A DNA stretch of 52,658 bases from Neolentinus lepideus HHB14362 ss-1 (GCA_001632425.1 KV425641.1:59180-111837), one strand, 5' to 3'. Positions 1 to 10,719 are shown, counted from the first letter of the stretch. Notes: generated from the letters alone by a model not told the origin. Translations and numbers: made by a program.

Positions 1-564
1 GAACATGGCACAGTAAGTATATATCAACGCATATATGAGCTATGCTATGACTAAAATATGCAGACCAATCTTACTCTTGTGATAAAGCTGAAGAATCGTA
101 CAGTAATCGCACCTGCTGCTACTGCCGCCACCGCTACCACTATGACTGCTGCCCCTGCTGTTGCGACCACTCCTGCTCCTTCTGCCACTACTACTACTGC
201 CACCACCACTAAAGCTGAAGAAGACGGAGATCTGACTATGGTTGACAATGATGAACACGGGTAAGTATATGCACTTGTAGTTGACTCTCACCTGTATTAA
301 TCATCTGCTATCAGTCCTCTTTCGATTATCATGGCTAAAGAAGAAGAAGATTCCATCAGTCTCATTGCCAAACCTGCTAGCACCATCCCAAAACGCGTAG
401 CTCCCCCTGGCTGTGAACAGTTTGGACGCGACCAGATCTGGGGCTATGTGGTGAAGCGTGCACACCAAACTCTAACTCCCGAATGTGAACCAGATCCTTC
501 TGGTGCTGCTGATGCTGTGTTGGATGGTGCGGAGACTGGTAGTACTACTGAAGATGACGATTAA
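1..564 (+). CDS. 3' part of a low-complexity acidic protein gene
   Basis: This is the 3' end of a gene cut by the window edge. Three coding pieces can be joined in phase: 1-12, 64-260 and 315-564, with GTAAGT donors at 13 and 261 and CAG acceptors at 63 and 314. The joined frame is open up to the TAA at 562. The protein has an Ala/Thr/Pro-rich stretch, an acidic segment, a second acidic/Lys segment and a tail with FGRDQIWGYVVKRAHQ, ending in TTEDDD. I recognise no domain. It runs tail-to-tail with the transposase relic, whose 3' end is only about 70 bp away, so it may be an accessory gene of that element. Its exon that ends in EHG before a GTAAGT donor resembles the SAP-domain exon of the gene at the other end of the window, but this is weak. 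Confidence 0.5.
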
Positions 565-631
565 AGGGTATAACAGCATGGTTAGATTTGTTACCACTGT
601 AACTAATTACGGTTATGGATTACAATTAATT

Positions 632-3600
632 TTACTCATTGTCGCCATTGTCATCTTCGCAAACATCTGCCTGATCATCATCATCTTGAAATCCACTCAT
701 TGTTGCAACATCTATCGCCGGCTTCTCTGCCACAAAGAAACGGTCTTGAATCCGATCGTCGCCTGGGATATGGGGCCTATGCGGTACCATAGCAACAACT
801 GCGTCAATGGCAAATACATCAATAACATGAAGGGAAAGGGTGCCGGTGTATTTGCATGATAGGAGTGTGTTGTATGACATCACAGAGAGGGTTGGGTCAG
901 GCTTGCTGTAGAGAGAAATGAGTGCAACAGGTTTGGGATCATCTTGAGCATGCAGGGATAGCATAAAATAGTAGTGAACTTTGGCGAATCTTATCTGACC
1001 GTGGAACCTAATCTGCATGAGAGTCAACAGTAAATCTCAACAGTAAATCACTTGAAGATCTGTTGAGATTACCTTAGCATTCCGGTTAGTGCGGGTGGGC
1101 TTATCCTGTGACCGTTGCAGCTCCTTCTATGCCGAGCATGAGATCTGGCCATTCGGCAGCTGGAGGCGTGCCCAGCGCTGAATTCGTATCTGAAGATCAA
1201 TCTGGCACTGAACAAGATGCTGGCAGTAGTACCGTCCAATTGCCCGAGCATGGAGCGGTGGAGCTAGCCATTTTGTACTGTCACGGGCATGGAGGAGGAC
1301 ATACCCGTTGTTGAGATTCATAGACCACTTTGGCAATAATTGCGGAGGCTCGAGATCCGGTATCAGTGCCTTGAGACCATTGATTTGGCCACGACGTGTA
1401 CAGCACTCAGCAAGGTTTGCGAAGGGATTGCATGGCTGGCGAACCTCCTCCTTGAGATTACCAATAGCTGTCTCCATCGAGAACTGTGTATATGCTGAGG
1501 GTGGCCCAGCCCATTTCACCTCAGGGAATATATGTGTTAGTGTGTGGAGAGATGGGCATACAAAATGAATCCGACATGTCTTTCTTTGGTAATACAGAAG
1601 CTCAAATTCATGTTCAAATTCGAGAAGCACACAATGTCCTTGATGGACTTCTACAGAGGTGATACACCATCGATAAGCCAGTCGGATCCCAAAGACTAGC
1701 TTGCAGAAATGTCGCTAGTACTTAGCAGGTAGCACTCCGTAGAACACGCCAGGTCTGAGACAGTAGAGATAGATAATATACTCCCAAGCCTTGTAAGAGC
1801 TGTTTATCTTCTCAGCAGGATTGCGCGGTGCACGCCCAAAGGAATCAGGAAGGTACGGCCTCGCATCAGCAACTGCTTTACCATGATCCTGCCAGATGTC
1901 GCCTTGCAAGACAGCCCAATCCCACGTCGAGGTATCATCATCATTGTGACATTTGAGAGTGCCTCGCCAAAGCGAGATTAGTAGGTCAGGAACGTTAAGG
2001 GCAGGGAGATGCATAATATCGAGTCCGAACATGTTAGGACAGCCTGAACTGCGAGGAAGCCCACTAAAGATAGATGGCTTGCAGATACCCGTTGCGAGAC
2101 GCCTTCTTCTGTATTCGGCTGGGTCCTTAGATGCAATGACAAACTTGAGGTTCTCGTGGTACTGTTCCGGCACAGGACTGAGAGCGCGAGCAGGGGTGTC
2201 GGGATGATCAGAGCCTGGTACTGTAACATCATTAGGCTTGAGCCGGACAGGGTAATACCTAGTGGCATTCTCGTCACGGCGCCCAACCATAGGGCAGTAA
2301 AGGCGACACCCTTTCTGACCTTGGCTGCCCACCAAGCCATTTATCGAAGCCATCCCAGGAGCGTCAGCCAGAGCAAGAAGCAGGAACAGAAAGCAAATAA
2401 AGACCGTCCGAGTTTCAGCATCCCAGATCGGGAGTCCCTCTTTCTGCAATGCAGCAACATGGTGTAGACCAGTAAAGAGGAATGAGTCCAACATCTTCGG
2501 CTTGTTTGGTCCCGGAATAAAGCCGCCAGGGAGTACGTGCTTCTTCTTATAGCGACGATCAGGAGAGTGGTCAATAACTATCCAGATGTAAACCCAGAAG
2601 TCCGAGACCTTGCTTTTGTAGAGCTGAGCGCCATCAGTCAAGAGCATCAAGACCATATCTGTTTCCGTGATGGTGCCATCATGAACAGATTGGATGTACT
2701 CCCTCCCGCAGAGAACATCGTCAAAATTTGCCAGAGTGTTGTTGAGGCAATCATCATTGGCATCGAGCTCGTTGATTATCTTCTGAGTCTGAGTACGGCG
2801 CCACTTCATCGCTGCAGCACCATTGTGAGTACGCCAGAGCACTTGGAGCTGGGGCCCGAGTGGTACCGTAGTGAATGTTTGCCGAGGGATTTTCTTTTTC
2901 TTGCAGTTGGGTGGCTGTGGTTGATAACGGGCCTCGTCGCAGAGAGGACAAGTCTCATAGTCCTCGAATTCACCAGTATATGCGATACAGTTCTTGATGC
3001 AACAGTCCTTCTTGATAGGGAAGATTCCGGTGAGCTCTGCTACAGCTTTCTTCACAGCTTTGTATGAGAGCATCTTGATATTCGGGTCTCGGCGCTGGTT
3101 AGCAACACGGATCTGCTCGTAGACCTGTTCGGCTGCCATAGTCACTGCTAAGTACATGTCGATAGACAGCCTGAGGTCAGCGTCGATCTCAAGCTCTTCT
3201 TGAATTGGCACCCTGAGACGCACAAGTGGTTCATGACCCATATGCGAATGGATATCGTCTAGGCTGGCCCTCTGGAGTAGACAAATGTACTCTCTTGCAG
3301 AGTGAGACTCGAGAGTTCCATAGATCGGATCATCGTCCTCAGGCTCTTCTTCAGCTTCCGAGAACTCATCAACATCAGCGGGAGGCTGCAGTGGTGCTGC
3401 ATTAGGAGTGTCAGATTGTACAACAGGAGTCTGTGGCCGGTTGTTGATGTCAGGACCTGGAGAGAAGCTCGGTTGACTAGTATGGTGTGGTGAATCTGCA
3501 GGAGGAGGTATACCAGAGCCAGAAATCAGAGAATCTTGCTCAGCTGTGTCAGAGACTTTGGCAGGTCCATCTGCAAAGCCAGAGTAATGAGCAGCATCAG

Positions 3601-4043
3601 CGCCAGCCTCAGAGATGTTGCCAAAGCATCGGGAGTCCTGGGAGCTGAAATAAGGGCCTGATGGTTCTAAAGAACCGGTAGGAGATGCTGTAGGTGGAAA
3701 TTCCTGTAGCGAGAGCCGAGTTTGTTAGTAACAAGTGGTTGATGACAGAATTACATATGGTGCGAGGATAAACATCTGTGGTGGGAGGGGGCACCTTTGC
3801 CCGCTGTCTCTTGACGGATGAAGCTATGACCCTCGATGTAGTATTTGCTGCATACATAGACGAGGATGCAGTAGACAAGGTGGCTTGACCATTGTTCAAC
3901 TTATCGGCCTCATCACGGAATTCTTTATGTCTTTCCCATGTACGTTGTGAGACAGATTTACCACCGTGGCACTTATGGCAATAGCAGAATTTTGAGTCTT
4001 GTCTGATGCAGGGGTGGCCTTGCGCTTGGCCATACTCAAACAC
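632..4043 (-). pseudogene. Plavaka-type DNA transposase, inactivated by two nonsense codons
   Basis: The order is typical of Plavaka transposases (CACTA/CMC-like, DDE) of mushrooms. An N-terminal zinc-binding segment (CYCHKCHGGKSVSQRTWERH) lies at about 4043-3755. An intron (3754-3688) and a low-complexity linker follow. The long catalytic exon has the motifs IVIDHSPDRRYK, FGLDIMHLP and AWEYIIYLYCLRP, which carry the likely acidic residues. Next come the ETAIGNL region (1630-1130), an intron (1072-1013) and a C-terminal exon to the stop at 632. The frame is continuous except for TAG at 1715-1717 and TAG at 1127-1129. Both sit where the family has Trp (after YGVLPAKY, and before a KELQ segment). 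The 5' end is unresolved: the zinc-finger frame meets a stop just above 4043 with no in-frame ATG, so a small first exon is missing or lost. Confidence 0.85.
1013..1072 (-). other. last intron of the transposase relic
   Basis: A GTAATC donor and a CATGCAG acceptor give a 60-bp phase-0 intron. It joins the end of the catalytic part to the C-terminal exon that starts IRFHGQIRFAKVH. Splicing signals survive although the coding frame has two stops. Confidence 0.7.
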
Positions 4044-4780
4044 AGATTGGACTTCTACTTAGTGGCGCGACACGATTATGCTTTGCAACTCAGCGCATCA
4101 TATGGCTTACTTAAGCAAATGTGAGCTTGCAAGGCCAGCTGGGCTGAGCAAAACATTTTGCGGAGTGTTTGGGTGGGATCGAACACATGAGCTCAGAAAA
4201 AAGACCACGTGTCATGCTATTTTTGACTACAATACGCGACAAAGACGAGCTCGTTGATTGCCAGCAGAACTAAATGATACTAAATTGTGGGCGTTCTTAC
4301 TGGGATTCAAGCTCCGACGTTTAGCCACGTCAGTGCGTAACTTGCTCAGCACGCATCTCTGAGTCTCTTCCACGCTCACTCGAACACCTTCATGAGTCAC
4401 TGTCAACACGTGTCACTACCGATGGCCATGGGAATGAGGAAGTCAGACTCAGCAGTGATACCAGAATTGACAAGTTGAGCAGCTGAGCAAAGAGTTCACG
4501 AGCATTGAGGAAATGTCCAGGTGTGCCCACTAAGTCCTTTCAGTTCAAAAGGTCTGTTCCCATTCACGATTGAGCACATTCGTATACAGATCCTCGAGCA
4601 CATCCTGCTAGTCAAGCATCCGGGTTGCTATAGCCCCAAGCGGCTATGACATGGGACAGAGAACGACGTGCCGGGTGCAGACATCACGGTGAGCTATCTT
4701 CCTGCTCATCACTTGCCTAAGCAGATATGTCCGAGATAATGTAAAGACCCTGCTCAAGGCCCCGGCAATGACTATCCCGC
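4044..4780. other. non-coding flank of the transposon with repeated GCTGAGC/GCTCAGC words
   Basis: I see no gene here. The word CTCAGC or its complement GCTGAG recurs at about 4086, 4141, 4190, 4342, 4446 and 4480, on the 5' side of the transposase. Short repeated words inside the ends are usual for CACTA-like elements, so this may be a subterminal region. I could not define terminal inverted repeats or a target-site duplication. Confidence 0.35.
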
Positions 4781-4781
4781 A

Positions 4782-5440
4782 CCACCCCGTATCTGCCCAC
4801 ATCTACCGTTCTGTCCCCCTGCTCAGCTCTGACATCCCCGTCGAGGAAGAGGGCACACCCGACTACAACCCCCACCACTTCTACCCCGTCCGCCTCAGCG
4901 AGGTCTTCCAAGACTTGTACGAGGTCATCGCATAGCTCGTGTATGACGGCAACTCCACAGTCTGGCTTGCCCGCAACCTCCTCTGGTATGTCCTCCACAT
5001 ATATATCCTCTCCCTCCTATCCACCCCATCTAATCAGACCGCTACATCACCCTCAAAGTCTGCCACTCTGACCCCCCTCACTACACCGCCGCCCAGCGTG
5101 AGCTCGCCCTCTTTGCACGCACATCCGCACTGTGAACCCGTGGCACCCTGTCTTGTGCGCACAGCAAAGGACACATTTGAGGTCGCTGGCGGGCATGCGA
5201 CGCTCTGTATGAGCCGATGCGTGAGCCGCTGTGGCTCTTCTAGCGCTACCGCCTTGGCGGCGTCTACCCGCCCGCGCTGCTCAAGACGGCGGTGTGCATG
5301 TTGTGTGTGCTGGATTACTTGCATATGGAGTGTCAGATCATTCACACTGGTTTGTCCTCCCTTTCCCTGCCTCCCTCACCCACTAACCCCCAAATGTAGA
5401 CATCAACCCCATGTTCTGCGTTAGCTGTCTGGAGTATAGT
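4782..5440 (+). pseudogene. SRPK-like serine/arginine protein kinase relic
   Basis: Read along one frame, the order matches an SRPK N-lobe. It has a tyrosine-rich lead with HHFYPVRLSEVF, a glycine-loop remnant ending in STVWLARN, then YITLKVCHSDPPHYTAAQ carrying the lysine strand. Next come EPLWLF and a helix region with ALLKTAVCMLCVLDYLHMECQ, then IIHT. After a 50-bp intron with GT donor near 5349 and TAG acceptor near 5400 comes DINPMFCV, where the family has HTDLKPDNI. In-frame stops at 4933-4935, 5143-5145 and 5241-5243, and a missing catalytic C-lobe, show it is dead. The TAG at 5241 stands where relatives carry Gln. SRPK-like kinases are strongly expanded in Agaricomycetes, often as fragments. 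Confidence 0.7.
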
Positions 5441-5744
5441 AGATACATAAAATGTGTACTAGTAGTAGTGTACATAATAAGAATATGATTTGAGTATTCA
5501 TTTGCATGCATGTCGTATCCGGAGGACCAGAATAGGAGTGAGCAGTATTCTGATGCTACTGAGCTACAGTGGGCTACGGAGTGCTATATACAACTACCAT
5601 GACTACCCGGCTACCATGCTACAGCTCTATATACTGCTACATGGTGCTACTGAGTTCTGGCATCTGGCTATATATGACTAAATACCCAGGGGGTAACTAC
5701 TGGGCTATATGGCCCATATGACCTACATAAAGCTATAAAGCTAA
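5441..5744. other. AT-rich spacer with CTAC/CTATAT-rich low-complexity sequence
   Basis: No gene is visible. Between about 5580 and 5740 the words GCTAC, CTACC and CTATAT recur many times in a loose, irregular array. I see no regular period. Confidence 0.4.
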
Positions 5745-5965
5745 GTCATTTTTTCCTGATGCTAGTGGTGCTGTCCCGAGGCATTTGGAACATGTCGAAT
5801 TGGCGAAGGCGGGAACAAGATAGGATTTCGTTGCCGTCATCGCGAGGATGGATGGAGAGCTCTGGACTGAAGGAGCGGCGTAGTGAATAAACCGGGACAC
5901 CCGAGACTGACAAAAAAACCAGCAAAGAAGAAGACAAGCAATGCTACGCTCCACGACAGACGCAT
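5745..5965 (-). repeat. dispersed repeat B, copy 1
   Basis: On the minus strand this stretch carries a TCTTCTTT...GTCAGTCTCGGGTGTCCCGG core followed by TTATTCACTAC and a CCGCTCC box. It continues through ACGAAATCCTAT to ATGCCTCGGGACA. The same order of words occurs at 11310-11540 (minus), 20640-20905 (plus) and 22165-22445 (plus). No coding frame is shared between copies. It looks like a short non-autonomous or long-decayed element. Confidence 0.65.
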
Positions 5966-6149
5966 CCCGCTGCCATTTAAAACTGGACACATCGACCTGG
6001 GAGTGCAACTTCCAGGGGGACATAATCGTTTGATCAATAGGGATGAGGATGGCGGAGTGGAACGACGGTGAATGCATTTCAAGTTGAAGTTACAACAAAC
6101 AAAATACATTAATAATTATCCATTGTCGTTCTGTCAAGAGAGCGGGCAG

Positions 6150-7100
6150 GTCATTGATTCATGGAAAGATAGCGCGGGGACGTCGATGAGTCTGTCGTCG
6201 TCGCGGCGAGAGCGCCCGGCTCATCCCGCTCCGCCTCGTCAATGTCCAGCCAATTAGAGCTTGATATGGTGCCAAACGCGGCGGACGGGATTTGCCGAGT
6301 CAAATGTTGTAGCGAGCCTCTCACGTGTTTCCAGGCCTTGTCCACTCTTTCATCGTCCCCCACGCTCAGAAGTTTGCCCCCACCTCCGATGCTACCGTGA
6401 CCCCTATCCCTACCTCTACCTGCTAACACAGGCTCCGACCCCTCACCCGCCGACGACAGCGACGCCACGACCACGTCCTCTTCTACCTCCATCTCGTCCA
6501 CCGCTTCTCTTGATCCCGACGACGCAACTAGCGCGACTAGTAGTAGTAGTAGTATTGCGACGCTGAACACTGTATCTGTTTCTGCTGCCCGCACCTTTGC
6601 ATCTGCTCCCTCGACACGTACACCTGCGGGACATCAGTCGAATCCTCTCTCGACTGCCCCTGTGACTTCTGTGTCTTCGTCTTTGAATATGCCATCTGGA
6701 ACTGATGGTTCTTCGAATCGTCAACCGGGAACTGGCCTCGCTTCGACCCCCCAACCTGGACCTAATAGCTCTTTGGGAGCTAATGCGTTGGATATCGGGA
6801 GGGAGAGCGTCGTCGTAGATCCTGGTTCCGACGGGTGAGCGTGTTTTTCTTCTTTTGTGTTTTCTATCTGTGTCTCATGTTCTTGGTTTTTGTGTTTGCT
6901 TCGTATTCGTGTTTCCTCCATACTCGTATATGCGCCTCCTCCATTCCATCCAGGCAGTCCCGCACCCTCTATCATCTGTCCCCATACCTAGATCCCGGGT
7001 CCGGGGAGGATGTTACAGAGTACGCGTCTGCCTGCTCCTGTACCTACTCTCATCCCGTCATCACTTCTTCTCCCCCTTGTTCCCTCATCACGTCTTCTGC
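6150..7100 (+). pseudogene. degenerate copy of the 5' part of the 16.7-19.7 kb gene
   Basis: This is an inverted paralogous copy of promoter, first exon and part of the first intron of the minus-strand gene at 16687-19714. Shared features in order are a GCCCGGCT(C/T)ATCCCGCTCCGCCTCG block (6215, and minus about 19975), a TSDATVTP-like start and a long Ser/Thr/Pro-rich frame. The frame ends with ALDI...DPGSDG and the same GACGG|GTGAGCGTG donor. The similarity continues into the intron (CATACTCG.ATATGC, GGCAG.CCCGCACCCTCTATCATCT). The first part of the frame reaches a stop at about 6429, before the main open stretch (6431-6837). The membrane-spanning and tail exons are not found downstream. I take it as a truncated copy; a living short gene is less likely. 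Confidence 0.55.
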
Positions 7101-7754
7101 ATACACTCCCTACAGTCCGCCGTCCATTCTCCCCTTCATCCTGCTTCCCTCCTTCTCCCCTACACTTTGTCGTCACTTCTCCCCTACACCCCGCCGTCCC
7201 TTTTCTCCCCGCTGTGTACCTTTGCTCCGTCCTTGTGCACGTCGGCGTGCGTGGGAGGAAGGGGTTTGCTCGACGAGTGGGAATGTTTGTGCTTGGCTCT
7301 GTTTTTTCTTTCGTCTTCATCTTGGGTCCTTGATTACGTCTTTTCGTCTCTCTTGGCTTTGAGTGCCTGTTGCGGCGGACGCACGCCGCTGGTCCTCATT
7401 CACTGGGTGCGGGTGCCGGGTTGATTCTTGATCTTGCTCCTTTTTGTGTCGCCTTCGATGCCCCCACTCGCGCGCACCCCCTCGCAACGTCTCGCTGTTC
7501 CCCCACTCCTCGGTCCCGGTCTCTAGCAATGAGAGGTGAGCTTTCCGCATCTCATCTCCATCCCGCACTCTTCTCTGCCGTCTCCCTCACACCACCCTGC
7601 CCCTCTTTCCAGCGAGTTTGAATTTTCATTGATTATTTTGTTTCCTATTAATCAGTTCTGGTTCTGGAGTTCCGGTCTTGTGATGTTAACTTCACTTTGC
7701 GTCCAGGGCACACGTTCATGTGCGTTTTTATCTTCACTCGGATGGTCCTGTCTC
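7101..7754. other. C+T-rich region without a clear gene
   Basis: The plus strand is pyrimidine-rich. Several overlapping open frames on both strands reflect this composition. I find no family signature and no consistent splice pattern. It may be the continued decay of the duplicated intron upstream. Confidence 0.35.
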
Positions 7755-7968
7755 ATCTTAGACAGATGTTCCAGTGCCTCTATCTTCCCACTTGGGCAGA
7801 CATTCCAGCATCTCCGTCTTCTCACCCAGGCAGATGTTCCCGCGACCGTCTCTTCTCCCGAGCGGATAGTGCTTCTTTTCTCTCTCCGAGAATGGACAGC
7901 GTTGCCTTTCTCTCTTCGAGAGCCGATAGTCCCACTTCTCTTTCTTCGAGAGGATATTACATTTCGCA
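7755..7968. repeat. imperfect minisatellite, period about 28-35 bp
   Basis: About seven diverged units can be read in a row. The first ones start with CAGA(C/T)(A/G)TTCC and end in TCTTCTC or similar. The later ones start CGAG..(C/G)GATAG or CGAGAATGGACAG and end in TTCTCTCTT. In one plus frame they encode a repeating (R)ADS..FLSSR-like peptide, but no start or gene context supports translation. Confidence 0.5.
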
Positions 7969-8569
7969 TCACAGTTGAAAACACCGGCGCTACCGCGAGC
8001 TTGTTCCACGACCGCTCGGATAATCGATGCAGATTGTGCAGTCGGCGTGGATTCTGGGGCACGAGTGCGACGGTTGGAATCGATGGCGGAGATGGTTATG
8101 AAGGTCGGCTGACACATGGAGAAATATGGACATCTCGTAGAAATGGGGTCTGTTGGGGTAAAGGCCATGATTCTGAACGCGACTGTAACATCTGCATGCA
8201 GATGCTGCGACTTCCATCGGGAACATACCCCTCCTTTGTACTCTGCATTAACATGTCATCAGACTTAAGTAGATGCGTTGGAAGGCGCGGTACGAGTCTT
8301 GGACTATATTCGATATAGCTTGGACTCCAAAGGCCTAAGTCAGCTAAAATATCAAAGGAGGAGCACGATTAAAACATCTTCTCAATGGTCAGTTAGTCTG
8401 CTGCTGATGGCCCTCTTTGCGGGAGTTGGACATCCTGCTTTGGTAGATATACGGTCGACATCGGGAAGTCCTTAGGCGAAATCGTGAATTCATGACAGGT
8501 AGGAATTGAGTGAGTCGGGAAAGCCCAACCAATCTAATCGACAATACAAGCACGAAGTCCCAGGCAAGA
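7969..8569. other. spacer between minisatellite and fasciclin gene
   Basis: No gene is supported. It includes the 3' flank of the minus-strand fasciclin gene. A (CCCGACGAAGAA)-like triplet array at 8650-8700 belongs to the coding end of that gene, not to this spacer. Confidence 0.3.
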
Positions 8570-9911
8570 CTAGACAAGAAGAGACAAGATAAACGCAGTC
8601 ATAGCCGTGGTCAAAACTACTGTAGAGCAGGTAAGTGCCACAGCTCTAACACCCGACGAAGAACTACCCGACGAAGAACCACCAGACGAAGAACTGAGCG
8701 GGTTAGACAGTAGCACCTTGTCTATGATATGGACAACGCCGTTATCAGTGAGAACATCAGTCTTGACGATGTTCGCTGAGCTGCCTCCTGCGAGAGAGAT
8801 GGTGCTGCCGCTGAATGACAACTGTCCGCCAGCTGCACTGCTATGCTGGCCCACCAGTGCATTCGAGTAGAGGATACTATCAATGAGCTTCAACAAGCGG
8901 CGTATTAAATACCAGCAGACGACGAATAGTAAGAACATCACTGACATGACTATCAACAATCGAATTGATGCTCGTTTGGTTCAAGTGCGTCCATGATGCG
9001 ATATCAGAAACAACACCGGCATCTATGGTACACCATCAGTGTCGGAGTAATGGAAAGATAGTCACGCCGCAGACCTTCTGGTACAAACAGCGTTATGCCA
9101 GACTGAGAACCAATTGAATTTATTGCAGTCGCAATATCGGGGTTGCTCGTGAAAGCGGTGATGTTCTGTGCTTTCAAGGTATCATTCAATCCTAGCGGTG
9201 CGGTAAGCAGCTCATCGACAACGGCGTAGCCGTAGCTGACATTGAAAATAGAGAAGGTGCTTTGTGATGTAATGTTTATGTCGGTGCTGTCAAAATGTGT
9301 GTATATAGGTCTTCAGAGTGCTTCACCGGTGGACGCGGCTGACCTTTGATCCAGCACATGGATGCTACCGTCAGGGTAGGTAGTCAATACTAACGACTGA
9401 CGTTGTCCCGGTGGAAGGAGTACAGCAGCGGTGTCGTTCAGGGCACTTGGAAGCACGGTGTGGTTGGGCGATACCGGGATGTTATGGTCGCCAAGAGGAA
9501 TGTCGAGGATGTGATAGGCAAGCACATCGAAGATCTTCTCTGTGTCATTGAGTAGGGCTGTCAGTGTTGCGTTGGGCACTGATAAAGCGTCAGTAATGAC
9601 ATAGTGGAATGCTTGTGGAGTCTGGGTGCGTACCGAGCCTGCAAGAACAAGTCAGCCATAGAACAATGTTATAGGTAATACACGTACCGCGGAAAAAGAA
9701 ATGTCATGCTCGAGCTGAAAAGATCTGCGAAGTCGGACATGTCGCTGCTCGGGATGGCCTGTATGAGGTCCACACCGTCCTTAAAACCCTTACTCAAGAA
9801 AAAGTCAGCCATGGCATCGATGAAGGCTCCAGCCTCTTCCGGGATGAGAGCGCCCTGGCCAATGATCAGGGGAAGCCAAGCTGACAAGACGACGAAGAGG
9901 AGCAGACGCAT
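8570..9911 (-). CDS. GPI-anchored protein with two fasciclin (FAS1) domains
   Basis: A six-exon model is in phase throughout: 9911-9688, 9638-9634 (5 nt), 9578-9344, 9286-9075, 9022-8946 and 8887-8570, giving 356 aa. Residues 1-19 form a signal peptide (MRLLLFVVLSAWLPLIIGQ). The first FAS1 domain has TLTALLNDTEKIFDVLAYHIL. The second has GITLFVPED, a YSNALVG strand and the closing NGVVHIIDKVLL, a FAS1 hallmark. Several NxT/NxS sequons are present. A Ser/Gly linker and a final hydrophobic segment (LTTAMTAFILSLLV) are typical of a GPI signal, so the mature protein should sit at the outer membrane or wall, where FAS1 proteins act in adhesion. The 5-nt exon is inferred only because it restores phase; the first domain is weaker than the second. 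Confidence 0.85.
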
Positions 9912-10002
9912 TTCACGAGATACCGTGGACGTCTAAGGGAGGTGACTTGAAGAGAGCAGGGTTGTTTCGTTCCTATCTGTCTTCTCTGAAGGCAACATCA
10001 GC

Positions 10003-10009
10003 CTTTATA
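10003..10009 (-). promoter_or_regulatory. TATA box of the fasciclin gene
   Basis: TATAAAG on the minus strand lies about 95 bp upstream of the ATG at 9911. This spacing allows a short 5' UTR. Confidence 0.5.
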
Positions 10010-10119
10010 CTGTCGGCATTGCTGCAGCATGATAGTATGACGCCCAGCTGTGAACACGGGAGTGAATATCTTCCGAGATATTATGCAGTTGTGTGAACGA
10101 ACTTTAGATGCTATAGCCG

Positions 10120-10410
10120 CTTAGGCAGTTTTGCCGGACTAGGAATGCCCCAGATAGGCGCCCACAAGCGCTCGAGAGACGGATCGGAAGCACCGTCAAT
10201 GGACGCTGAGCTCTGAAGCGGTGGTCAAGGATTTTTGGAATCCGATGCAGCTGCGTAGATAGATATTACCCATGAGGATAACTTAGAGCGCAGTTGTCCT
10301 GGCGTATTCAGGAATATGCGATAGCCCAGATACGTGCTTGCGAGCGCTCACAAGGCGGAATGGAAGCACGCCATTCGTTAGCTACGGAGGGAAGTCTGAG
10401 AGCTCAGGGG
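10120..10410. repeat. degenerate tandem duplication
   Basis: A block at about 10125-10225 is repeated in diverged form at about 10290-10405. Shared ordered words are GGACTAGGAAT/GTATTCAGGAAT, CCCAGATA, AGCGCTC, CGGA(T/A)..GGAAGCA and GAGCTC(T/A). No coding frame explains it. Confidence 0.45.
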
Positions 10411-10719
10411 TATCAAGCTAATGATCTAAGAGTTGATAAGTTGGTGGTACGGAATGGTAAGAAATGGAATACAACAGACAATCTATCAGTATTTCGATCG
10501 AGGAGCGTGGAAACGAACTGGAGAACGGGACGTACCGGCGCCTGTCGCCCATGATTTCCGATCCTCCGGAGGCGAGGTGCTGAGTAGACGAGCATGCCAA
10601 TGTGAAGGACCAATAGGTTCACCCTCCACCAGATAGTGGTGAAACACAGGTATGAGTTACCCATTGATGCACTGGAACAAGCAGCCGCGGGGATTGTACA
10701 GCGCTCGGAGCATGTCTGA

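Noticed and set aside
1715..1717. Reading the TAG at 1715 as the true end of a 508-aa transposase
   Set aside because: The same frame continues at once with family-typical sequence (RHFCKLVFGIR and beyond), so this is a nonsense change and not the natural end.
4150..4185. A tRNA T-arm-like GTTCGATCC on the minus strand near 4170
   Set aside because: The flanking bases do not form the T stem, and no A box or cloverleaf can be drawn.
4717..5345. Minus-strand frames at 4717-4998 and 5034-5345
   Set aside because: The plus strand carries SRPK motifs in order; the minus frames are antisense shadows.
8570..8959. An independent small gene starting at the ATG at 8959
   Set aside because: Its frame is the last exon of the fasciclin gene; the start lies inside the preceding intron.
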